Of a DNA stretch of 64,000 bases, positions 43,226 to 51,387 are shown one piece after another. Positions within the stretch are counted from its first letter, which is position 1. Every line of letters begins with the position of its first letter. Position numbers and translations under genes: made by a program. The notes under the pieces were generated by a model. It was not told the origin of the DNA, ran no database searches, and saw nothing but the letters and a program-made list of their open reading frames with translations. This DNA comes from Nitratireductor indicus C115 (lineage in GTDB: Bacteria > Pseudomonadota > Alphaproteobacteria > Rhizobiales > Rhizobiaceae), in assembly GCF_000300515.1 (NCBI RefSeq), contig NZ_AMSI01000002.1, positions 363,902 to 427,901 of the forward strand, read 5' to 3'.

Positions 43226-43903
43226 CTAGCGAACGAAAGAGACGAACTCCTCCAGCGCCGCCCGCTCGCTGCGCAGTGCATTTTCGGGCTTGCTCGTATC
43301 CTCATGCCCGAGCGCCATGCCGCAAACCACGATCTCTTCATCGGGAATGTTCAATAACGGCCTGATTTCACGATGATAAGGCGCAAAGGCGGCCTGCGGA
43401 CACGTGTGAAGATCACGCGCCCGGGCGGCAATCATCACCGATTGAACGAACATGCCGAGATCGAGCCACGAACCGACATTGAGACGGCGGTCGATGGTAA
43501 AGATCAGGCCGACAGGCGCATCGAAGAAAGTGAAGTTGCGGTCATGTTGCGCGCGCATGCGCTCCACCTCCCGCCGCCCGATTCCAAGAAGCGTATAAAG
43601 GGCGTAACCAACGGCGCGGCGACGCGCGAGATATGGCTCAAAGAACTTGTCAGGATAGTATTTGTATTCGTCCCACTCGATCTTCTCCGGCCGCACCCCA
43701 CTGGCGAGAATGGCTTGCGAAAGCGCTTCCTTGCGCTCTCCTGAAACCACATAGACCTTCCACGGCTGCATGTTCGTACCGGAGGGAGCCCGCGCTGCAA
43801 CCTGCATGATCTCGCCGATGGTCTCGTCATCCACCGGGTCCGGCAAAAAGGCGCGCACGGACCGGCGAGAGGTGAGAGCCTCGTCCACCGCTTCCCTATT
43901 CAT
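43226..43903 (-). CDS. Nitroreductase family protein
   Basis: The 225-residue flavoprotein belongs to the nitroreductase (NfsB/FRP-like) family of FMN-dependent NAD(P)H oxidoreductases: RRSVRAFLPDPVDDETI near the N terminus with FMN-contacting Arg/Ser/Arg, then ARAPSGTNMQPWKVYVV, and a C-terminal VVCGMALGHED. The physiological substrate is unknown. ATG 43903 is preferred by family length and has GGTGG upstream. ATG 43933 also has a good AGGAA sequence, adding ten residues. It is divergent from the aminotransferase gene. Confidence 0.88.
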   Translation of the reverse strand: MNREAVDEALTSRRSVRAFLPDPVDDETIGEIMQVAARAPSGTNMQPWKVYVVSGERKEALSQAILASGVRPEKIEWDEYKYYPDKFFEPYLARRRAVGYALYTLLGIGRREVERMRAQHDRNFTFFDAPVGLIFTIDRRLNVGSWLDLGMFVQSVMIAARARDLHTCPQAAFAPYHREIRPLLNIPDEEIVVCGMALGHEDTSKPENALRSERAALEEFVSFVR

Positions 43904-44214
43904 TGCGCCACCATTCCCCTTCCGGGCCAGCATGGCTGTTCCTTTCGCTCGATCCACAGGATGAAACGGCCTGCAATATTGCCACACCGGGCTTGTTGCA
44001 AGCGGCAGTTTGCAAGGAAATCACCTATCCGCGCTTCGCTAATAAGGAGGAATGAAGCGAAAAAATGGTTTCAGCAAATGGTCGTATACCCGGCTGGCAA
44101 TAGCAGCTACCGCCTCTCCGGCTCCTTTGATAGAACCCACACTCAAGAAGTTTCCGACGCCAAAACCGTCGCCTCCCGGCAATATTTGACGGATCATATT
44201 TGCAAGAGTGTCCC
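43904..44214. other. Divergent intergenic region
   Basis: These 311 bases separate the nitroreductase and class I aminotransferase genes and should contain both promoters. I could not single out a promoter or operator. No coding frame with a ribosome binding site is apparent. Confidence 0.4.
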
Positions 44215-45396
44215 ATGCCCCAGCCTTCAGCACGCATTTCCCATATCGTTCCCTCCGGCAAGAATGGCTGGGAGGTTCATTTCGCAGCGCTTGCGCGCAA
44301 GGAAGCCGGCGACAAGATCATCATGTTATCGGTCGGCGATCATGATTTTGATACGCCGGAGGGAACCGTCGAGGCCTGTGTGGAGGCCGTACGTGCGGGT
44401 TATCACCACTACACCCAGCTGCCCGGCCTTCCCCGCCTGCGTGAAGGCTTCGCGAAATTATCTCAGGAATGCACGGGCGTGGAAACGAGCGCCGACGAAG
44501 TCCTCGTCACCATTGGTGGTCAGGGCGCCTTGTATGCGGCCTTCCAAGGCATTCTCGATCCGGGTTCGCATGCGGTGATCGTCTCTCCCTATTATGCGAC
44601 CTACCCCGGAACGGTTCGCGCTGCCGGCGGACGCTACACCGAAATCGAAACCTATGCAGAAAACGGTTTCGAGCCGCGGCTCGAAGAGATCGAAGCGGCC
44701 CTCGAACCCGACACACGCGCCATCCTCATCAACTCGCCGAACAATCCCACGGGCGCGATCTACTCGCGCAGCACCATGGAGCAGATCGCGGAAATCTGCC
44801 GTCAGCGCGATCTGTGGCTTCTCTCAGACGAGGTTTATTGGACCATCCGTGCCGACGTGGACCATGTTTCGCCCCGCTCCCTGCCCGGCATGAAGGATCG
44901 TACGCTGGTCATCAACTCCCTGTCGAAAAGCCACGGCATGACCGGTTGGCGCATAGGATGGTTGACGGGACCTGCCGAAATGATCGCGGTCATGACAAAC
45001 CTGAACCTGGTCGCCACCTACGGCATCCCCGATTTCGTGTCGCGTGCGGCCATCGCAGCCGTGGAAAACGGCTTTGGCGTGAAGGAAATTGCAGAACGCT
45101 ATAAAAGGCGCAGAGACGCATTCCTCGATGCTATACACGGCATGAACGGCGTCATCGTCCGTGGCTCACAAGGCGGTATGTATGTGATGCTCGACATCCG
45201 CGCGGTGGAGGAAGACAGCGAAAAATTCGCCTGGGACCTTCTGGCAGCCGAGAATGTTGCCGTAATGCCGGGCGCAAGTTTCGGCGAAGCGGCCAACGGT
45301 CATATCCGCATCTCGCTTTGCCAGGAAGAAGAGGTACTGCGTGAGGCAGCTCAACGCATACGCAGGTTCGCAGGCGAAAAATTGGCCACCCGCTGA
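44215..45396 (+). CDS. Class I/II PLP-dependent aminotransferase
   Basis: The 393-residue enzyme is a fold-type I aspartate-aminotransferase-like protein. Seen are YTQLPGLPRLREGFA (substrate region), NSPNNPTGAI, LLSDEVYW (PLP-pyridine Asp), and the Schiff-base lysine K238 in NSLSKSHGMTGWRIGW. It probably transfers amino groups between an amino acid and a 2-oxo acid in the cytosol. The precise amino acid cannot be predicted. ATG 44215 is preferred to TTG 44200; AAGAG precedes it. Confidence 0.9.
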   Translation: MPQPSARISHIVPSGKNGWEVHFAALARKEAGDKIIMLSVGDHDFDTPEGTVEACVEAVRAGYHHYTQLPGLPRLREGFAKLSQECTGVETSADEVLVTIGGQGALYAAFQGILDPGSHAVIVSPYYATYPGTVRAAGGRYTEIETYAENGFEPRLEEIEAALEPDTRAILINSPNNPTGAIYSRSTMEQIAEICRQRDLWLLSDEVYWTIRADVDHVSPRSLPGMKDRTLVINSLSKSHGMTGWRIGWLTGPAEMIAVMTNLNLVATYGIPDFVSRAAIAAVENGFGVKEIAERYKRRRDAFLDAIHGMNGVIVRGSQGGMYVMLDIRAVEEDSEKFAWDLLAAENVAVMPGASFGEAANGHIRISLCQEEEVLREAAQRIRRFAGEKLATR

Positions 45397-45497
45397 AGCC
45401 ACCAGCCCCCCGAATCGGCAACTCCAGGACCACAGGAATTGGAATCGGGTCGTTCCCGCTTTTCTCGCTGAGAAGGAGAAACGATCCGATCCTCAAT

Positions 45498-45683
45498 TCA
45501 ATCGCTTTTATGCTCGGGAAGACCCTGGCGTTTGCTTTCAGCCAACTCCTCGAGTTCCTTCTCGCTCATAGTGTTAAACATCTCCAGCGACGCGCCTTTC
45601 AGCTTTGACTTTGCGCGTTCCCCGCGTTTTGCGGCGAGTGCTGTTCCCGCTGCTTTTTGCTGGGCTTTCGACCTTGCGGGCAT
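45498..45683 (-). CDS. DUF3008 small basic protein
   Basis: The 61-residue Lys/Ala-rich protein matches the DUF3008 family (PARSKAQQKAAGTALAAKRG, SLEMFNTMSEKELEELA), small cytosolic proteins of unknown role. An ideal AGGAGG lies before ATG 45683. The first 110 bases of the gene overlap, in another frame of the same strand, the 3' end of the FadB-like gene (stop at 45574), which is an unusually long same-strand overlap. Confidence 0.8.
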   Translation of the reverse strand: MPARSKAQQKAAGTALAAKRGERAKSKLKGASLEMFNTMSEKELEELAESKRQGLPEHKSD

Positions 45684-47871
45684 TTGTACCTCCTGCTTCT
45701 TCCGTCTTTGCTGTAAGAAAAAGCGTGGAGATGCTGTCAGGTTCCAGAAGAAGCAGGTCCTGCGGCCTGCTTCCGCCGATACCGAGCCTGATCCAGCCTG
45801 GATCGGGCGCAAACCGGTCGCCATATTTGTGTTGCAGGCGTTCGAGTTCGGAAATGACCGCGGCAAGACCGCGTGCCCGCGCATAATGCAGCGGCCCACC
45901 CCGGAAGGGAGCGAATCCCAATCCCGACACGACGGCTATGTCGAGAACTTCCTCTTCCGCCACCACCCCTTCGCGCAGACAGGCAACGCAGGCATTGACC
46001 ATCGGCAGGATAAGACGGTCGATAACGGCGGGGTGCGTGTCGGTGGTTACCTTCTTGCGCACGGGTTCTGCGGTCTTGTCGTAGCGATAAAACCCTTGGC
46101 CCGCCGCCATGCCCGTTTCCCCTTTCGAAACCATTTCCGCCAGCGCGACCGGGATCTGTGACTCGCTCGGGCCGCCTTCATCCATCGCCCTTATCGCCTC
46201 CAGACAGACGTCAAGACCGATCCAGTCAGCAAACTCGATCGGCCCCATCGTCATACCGAATTCCCTGGCGGCCTTGTCGATCAGTTCCCGGCTGACACCT
46301 TGCTCTTGCATGATCATGGCTTCCAGGAAATAGGGCATGAACACACGGTTGATGAGAAAACCAGGCGAACTTTTCACCTGGGCCGGCAGACGATCAAGGC
46401 TCCCGCAGAATGCTTGTGCTATTTCCAGCGCCTCGAAGGAGGCTCGCTTGTGCACGATGATCTCCGTCAGTTCCGTCTGCAGAACGGGTACGAGAAAATG
46501 AACACCCACAAGCCGGTTGGCCCGCGGCAATCCCTCTGAGAGAAGTTCAAGGGGAATACCTGCCGTTGTGGTGGCAACAAGCGCGCTTTGTTTCAAGCCC
46601 GAAACAACGCTTTGAAGAACGGCTTTCTTGGTTTCGAGGTCTTCCGGCAGGGCTTCGATGACGAGATCGGCCTTGGCGAGCCCGCTGCCGGAAAAGTCCG
46701 GCATCAACCTGTCGAAGGACCTTTCCCGCTCCGCTTTGTCACCAAAAGTATTTTCAAAATGGTGACTTGCCCGACCGATGGCGTCAGCAATCGCGCGAGG
46801 GTTCTGATCATTCAAAGTGACATCATATCCGTGTGCAGCGCACAGGGCGGCAATATCGCCACCGACTGCGCCAGCCCCGATCACATGCACCCGCTGTATG
46901 CCTGAAGCTCCCTTTCCGCTTTCTACCAGCCCATCCCGCAGCAGCGAATTGCGGATCAGATTGCGAGCTGTGCCACCGTCCAAAAGCCTCGCAAAGGACT
47001 GGATCTCCGCCTTTTGCATGCCCTTTTGCCGCGAAGAACGGCTCTGCCACAGGTCGATCAACCTGTAAGGTGCGGGATAGCTCTTCTCCGGTTTTCCTGC
47101 ACTCAGTTTCGAGCGTATCTGATGCGCTGTCAGCGTACGCATCCCCGGAAATAACGAGGCCTGTGAGACACGCCGCGCGTGACGGGCTCCACCCTCTGCG
47201 ACAACAGTCGAAATCGCATTTTCCACATGGCGTTCCTCGATGACGGCATCGACCAGCCCCGCATCGAGCGCGGCCCTTGCATTCAAAAGTTCGCCTTCGA
47301 GCATCATCGTCAGGGCTTCGGATGTTCCGACCACCATCGGCAGGCGTACCGTACCTCCAAGTCCGGGATGAAGCCCCAGATGGATATCGGGAAAGCCCAA
47401 TCTGGCGCCTTCGATGGCAATGCGGCTCTTGCAGGCAAGTGCAATCTCCAACCCGGCGCCAAGACAGTGCCCGTGTACAACCGCCACCGTAGGCATCTGA
47501 AGTGCCGCCAACCGGTCGAGCACTTCATGCCCGCGCATCGCCATGGCCTCTATTTCTGCTATTCCGCCCAGATCTCGCAGTTCAGCGATATCGAGGCCTT
47601 CCGCAAATCCGCTCTTCTTGGCCGACCGCAGCACGAGCCCTGCGGGCCGGATAGCTTCGATCTTGGCCAGGCAAAGATCGAGATCGGCAAGAACAGCATC
47701 CGAAACCCGGTTCGTTTCGGCCCCGTGAAAATCGAAGAGAAGCCAGACGATCTGGTTGGCATCCTGAACCAGGCGCCAGTGCCGGCTTGCCAGAACAGAT
47801 TTGCCTTGCGGACCAAGCGCCAGAGTGCGGACGTCCGTATAGATTTTCATGGCCGTATCTGCAGAAATCAT
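45574..47871 (-). CDS. FadB-like bifunctional enoyl-CoA hydratase / 3-hydroxyacyl-CoA dehydrogenase
   Basis: The 765-residue protein has an N-terminal crotonase domain (HGHCLGAGLEIALACKSRIA, E142 at the first catalytic Glu position) and a C-terminal 3-hydroxyacyl-CoA dehydrogenase with NAD motif GAGAVGGD (332-339) and HFLVPVLQTELTEII. The second crotonase catalytic Glu seems replaced by Asp (D162 in FPDIHLGLHPGLGG). A basic, low-complexity tail of about 65 residues follows the normal end (near FAPDPGWIRLG), and its last 35 residues are encoded within the DUF3008 gene. The start ATG 47871 shares one base with the thiolase-like stop, with GGAGG upstream, so the two are co-translated. Confidence 0.88.
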   Translation of the reverse strand: MISADTAMKIYTDVRTLALGPQGKSVLASRHWRLVQDANQIVWLLFDFHGAETNRVSDAVLADLDLCLAKIEAIRPAGLVLRSAKKSGFAEGLDIAELRDLGGIAEIEAMAMRGHEVLDRLAALQMPTVAVVHGHCLGAGLEIALACKSRIAIEGARLGFPDIHLGLHPGLGGTVRLPMVVGTSEALTMMLEGELLNARAALDAGLVDAVIEERHVENAISTVVAEGGARHARRVSQASLFPGMRTLTAHQIRSKLSAGKPEKSYPAPYRLIDLWQSRSSRQKGMQKAEIQSFARLLDGGTARNLIRNSLLRDGLVESGKGASGIQRVHVIGAGAVGGDIAALCAAHGYDVTLNDQNPRAIADAIGRASHHFENTFGDKAERERSFDRLMPDFSGSGLAKADLVIEALPEDLETKKAVLQSVVSGLKQSALVATTTAGIPLELLSEGLPRANRLVGVHFLVPVLQTELTEIIVHKRASFEALEIAQAFCGSLDRLPAQVKSSPGFLINRVFMPYFLEAMIMQEQGVSRELIDKAAREFGMTMGPIEFADWIGLDVCLEAIRAMDEGGPSESQIPVALAEMVSKGETGMAAGQGFYRYDKTAEPVRKKVTTDTHPAVIDRLILPMVNACVACLREGVVAEEEVLDIAVVSGLGFAPFRGGPLHYARARGLAAVISELERLQHKYGDRFAPDPGWIRLGIGGSRPQDLLLLEPDSISTLFLTAKTEEAGGTNARKVESPAKSSGNSTRRKTRGTRKVKAERRVAGDV

Positions 47872-49157
47872 CACACTGCCTCCAAAAGAATGGCGCCCGC
47901 CTGACCGTCGCTGATAGCCTCGGCAGCAAGCCCACGTTTTACACCACGTTGCCGAATGGCATTCGCGAGATGAAGAACGACGCGACTGCTGCTGGCGGCA
48001 AACGGGTGTCCAAGGCCGATGGCCCCACCATCCACATTGAGCTTCTTCCGGTCGATGCGACCGAACGCAGTCTTGAGGCCCAGCGTTTCCCTGCAGAAAT
48101 CCTTGTCTTCCCACGCGGCAAGGCACGCCAATATCTGAGCCGAGAACATCTCGTTCATTTCCCACAGATCGACATCGCTCCCCGAAAGATCGCGTTTGCG
48201 CAACAGGGCATTCACGCAAACCGTCGGTGCGATCGTTGCGTTTGCGGGCTGCAAAGCGAGCCATTCGCTGTCCACGATCCGCGCAAGTGGGCTCAATTTA
48301 TGCGCCTTGACCGCCTGGGCCGACGCCAGAATCAGCCAGCAGGCGCCGTCCGCGAGCGGAGCAGCATTGCCGCGCGTCACCCGCCCATAGGGGTTCTCAA
48401 AATCGGGAGGCAAAGCGGCCAGCGCTTCCACGGAACCGTCATATTGAACCGTCTCGTCCGCCTCATAGAGATTGCCGCTGCGGTCGACTGCGGGCACAAG
48501 TTCGCCTTCAAGAGCGTTGCTCTTTGCAGCCTTCGCACACCGGCGGTGACTTTCGAGCGCAAACGCATCGGCAGCTTCCCTTGAAATCCCAAAGAAATAA
48601 GCCGCATCCTCCACCCGATGCCCCATGGCATGTGCCTCGGCAATTTCCGCGGAGCTCGGCGCTGGTTCTCTTAAAAGACAGTGTGAGGGGGCATCCGCTC
48701 CCCCCGCCAGCACCAGATCGGCCCTCCCCGCCTCGATTGCCCGAAACGCAAGGTCGATGGCCCGCATGCCGGATCCGCCATTGGCCTTGACGGTAAAGGC
48801 GGACATCGTTTCCCCCATGCCCAAGCGCAGCGCCACATTGCGGGCAGGATTGCTGTCATCCGGCATGGTATTCGCGCACCCCATGACGACCTCGTCGAAA
48901 TCCTCCGGCGAGAACCCTTGCCTCAACAGCAAAGGCCGCCCGCACTGGACGGCAAGGTCGCTGGGAGTAAAAGGGCCCGGTTTCCCATAGAGCCTCAGGA
49001 ATGGTGTGCGTGCTCCATCGACAAGATAAACGGTCCGTCCCTGACGCGCGGCATAACGCTCGGCCTGCCCTGCATCCTGGGACGGATTTGCCCTTTTGCG
49101 TGGCACCCGCTTTTCCGCTGCTTGCCCGGCTTCAACCGCGGCAGTTTCTTCTTTCAT
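47871..49157 (-). CDS. Thiolase-like protein lacking both catalytic cysteines
   Basis: The 428-residue protein has the thiolase fold and is paired with the FadB-like gene. The usual nucleophile motif (…VNxLCGSGM…) reads FTVKANGGSGM, so the cysteine is Gly127. The second catalytic cysteine (GLATLCIGGGMG in canonical enzymes) corresponds to Ala414 in GLAAEAISDGQAG. The oxyanion-hole Asn335 (MNEMFSAQ) and His384 (GGAIGLGHPF) are retained. The nucleotide sequence is clear and in frame. By known chemistry it cannot cleave 3-ketoacyl-CoA by the standard route. It may bind acyl-CoA, act as a partner subunit, or use other chemistry. The N-terminal 35 residues are a basic extension. Confidence 0.85.
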   Translation of the reverse strand: MKEETAAVEAGQAAEKRVPRKRANPSQDAGQAERYAARQGRTVYLVDGARTPFLRLYGKPGPFTPSDLAVQCGRPLLLRQGFSPEDFDEVVMGCANTMPDDSNPARNVALRLGMGETMSAFTVKANGGSGMRAIDLAFRAIEAGRADLVLAGGADAPSHCLLREPAPSSAEIAEAHAMGHRVEDAAYFFGISREAADAFALESHRRCAKAAKSNALEGELVPAVDRSGNLYEADETVQYDGSVEALAALPPDFENPYGRVTRGNAAPLADGACWLILASAQAVKAHKLSPLARIVDSEWLALQPANATIAPTVCVNALLRKRDLSGSDVDLWEMNEMFSAQILACLAAWEDKDFCRETLGLKTAFGRIDRKKLNVDGGAIGLGHPFAASSSRVVLHLANAIRQRGVKRGLAAEAISDGQAGAILLEAV

Positions 49158-49455
49158 CGAATCGCTTCCCTGCCCTGCAAAAGGCTTTGCTGTTGCCGCG
49201 TGCAGCCAGACCCGTTCGGATCTCTCACGGCGTTGATTTCATCTTCCAAAAGGTCTGCAGGGACCGGGCTAGGGCCATTTGCGCGTTTATTTCCAATAAC
49301 ACCCCCATTAGGCCACATTTCTCATACTGAGCTGGCAAGGGATTGGAGCCATGGCACCTTTGTGTTTTAAAGCAGGCGTGTACCCGGATTTTATCGTTAA
49401 CGTCACGTCAACGCTCATGACCGAAGATGCGGCTTAGGTTGGCAAGGAGAGTGTA

Positions 49456-51387
49456 TTGAGTGGGAATGCCGCCAGAGCGACGGTGCGCACAATTGCGAGC
49501 GCGGCTTTGGCAGCTGCGCTGCTTGTTGTCACCCATCAGCCTCCCGCCAATGCTTTCGAACTCTTTGGCCTGAAACTCTTCGGTCGCGACAAGGCCGCCG
49601 AGCAGGAAGACACGATCGGCGAACCGTGGAACTACACGATCGACTTCGTGCTGCCCGAAGAGGCTGACAAGGCTGAGAAATCCCTCAAAGGGACCTCAAC
49701 CTTGTGGGCGGACCGCGAAAAGCCGGCATCTGGCGCGGCAGGCCTTATCGTCAAGGCGCGCGGGGATTACAGCCGCCTCCTGAACACGCTCTATGCGGAT
49801 GCACGTTATGGCGGGTCGATAAGCATCACCATCGACGGGCGTGAGGCATCCGATCTGCCGATAGATGCGAACCTCGCCAATCCCGCCACGATCCTCATAA
49901 ATGTCAATCCGGGGCCGACATTCAACTTTCGCCAGGCTGAGATCGTCAACAAGGCTCCGCCTGCCTCAAGCAGGAACGACCGCGTCGACGATCCGGCTGA
50001 TGAAGGCTTCGCTCCTGGGAAGCCGGCGCCTTCGGGCACGATCCTGCAGGCAGGAAGACTGGCGGTCGAGGCATGGCGGCAGCAAGGCCATGCGAAAGCC
50101 GAAGTCATAGAGCGCCGCGTCACCGCCGCCCATGACAGCGATACGATTGACGCCGTCCTGACCGTCGAACCCGGTCGCAAGGCCTATTATGGCGGCGTGA
50201 CCGTCAGCGGCACCGAGCGGATGGACCCCGAATTCGTGGCCCGCCAGACAGGCCTCGTTCCCGGTCGCGAATACGACCCCGACGACATCGCCCGCGCGCG
50301 CGAACGTTTGTCGAAGCTCGAAGTGTTCCGCTCCGCCCGAATCGAGGAGGCCGACGAGATCGGCCCTGACGGAATGCTGCCCCTTTCCCTCGTCGTGCAG
50401 GAACGCCTGCCCCGCCGCTTCGGCGTTGGCGGCACCTATTCGACGCTCGACGGGCTCGGCATGGAAGCTTACTGGATGCACCGCAACCTGTTCGGGCGAG
50501 CGGAACGGTTACGTTTCGAAGGCAAGGTTTCTGGCCTCGTCAACACATTCAAGCCGGAAGACCTGACCTATCGCGTCGGCGCCACCTTCCTGAAGCCTGG
50601 CGTCTACACGCCGGACACCGATTTCCAGGCCTCAATATTCGGTGACCGAGAGGTCCTGGAGCGCTACACCCGCACCGGTGTTACGGCAGAGGCTGGCTTC
50701 CGCCATGAATTCTCGAAGGAATTTTCGGGTAGTCTTTTTGTGAACGCAGGTCGAGCCCGCTTCGAAGACGATTTCGGAACCCGTGACTTCACCACGATAG
50801 GGCTTGCCGGAACAGTCACCTACGACAGCCGTGACAACCCGGCCGACGCAACCACCGGCTTCCTGGCCGAGATCACGGCCGAACCGTTCTATGAAATGGA
50901 ATATGGCAATCTCGCCGCCCGCATGATGCTTGAAGGCCGCGCCTATGAGGATTTCGGCAGCGATGGGCGCTTCGTGCTTGCCGGACGTGCCAAGATCGGC
51001 GCGTTGGTGGGAGCACCGATTGACGAAACACCGCCAGACAAACTCTTCTTTGCCGGCGGCGGCGGTTCCGTACGTGGCTATGCCTATCGCAATATCGGTG
51101 TGGAAACACCTTCAGGCATTGCCGGCGGACGTTCGCTGGTTGAAGCTTCCGCCGAGCTACGCGCACGCGTGACGGACAGTATCGGGGTTGTGGCCTTCAT
51201 CGACGCCGGCGCGGTGAGCGCCGAGCCCTATCCAGACTTCTCCGAGGATGTGCGGATCGGTGTTGGCGGCGGTTTGCGCTACCTCACCCCGCTTGGTCCC
51301 ATCCGCCTTGATGTCGCCGTCCCCCTCGATCGCCGATCGGGAGATCCGAGCGTCGCCTTCTATGTCGGGATAGGACAAGCGTTTTGA
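49456..51387 (+). CDS. tamA: Outer-membrane assembly protein TamA
   Basis: The 643-residue protein is an Omp85-family outer-membrane beta-barrel of the TamA type. It has a signal peptide (LAAALLVVTHQPPANA), POTRA domains (about residues 60-310, ending ARERLSKLEVFRSARIEE), and a C-terminal barrel with the VRGYAYR-type motif (GGGSVRGYAYRNIG) near residue 535 and terminal F (GIGQAF). With TamB it helps insert outer-membrane and autotransporter proteins. The start is TTG 49456, with AAGGAG 6 bases upstream. It overlaps tamB by 4 bases. Confidence 0.95.
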   Translation: MSGNAARATVRTIASAALAAALLVVTHQPPANAFELFGLKLFGRDKAAEQEDTIGEPWNYTIDFVLPEEADKAEKSLKGTSTLWADREKPASGAAGLIVKARGDYSRLLNTLYADARYGGSISITIDGREASDLPIDANLANPATILINVNPGPTFNFRQAEIVNKAPPASSRNDRVDDPADEGFAPGKPAPSGTILQAGRLAVEAWRQQGHAKAEVIERRVTAAHDSDTIDAVLTVEPGRKAYYGGVTVSGTERMDPEFVARQTGLVPGREYDPDDIARARERLSKLEVFRSARIEEADEIGPDGMLPLSLVVQERLPRRFGVGGTYSTLDGLGMEAYWMHRNLFGRAERLRFEGKVSGLVNTFKPEDLTYRVGATFLKPGVYTPDTDFQASIFGDREVLERYTRTGVTAEAGFRHEFSKEFSGSLFVNAGRARFEDDFGTRDFTTIGLAGTVTYDSRDNPADATTGFLAEITAEPFYEMEYGNLAARMMLEGRAYEDFGSDGRFVLAGRAKIGALVGAPIDETPPDKLFFAGGGGSVRGYAYRNIGVETPSGIAGGRSLVEASAELRARVTDSIGVVAFIDAGAVSAEPYPDFSEDVRIGVGGGLRYLTPLGPIRLDVAVPLDRRSGDPSVAFYVGIGQAF

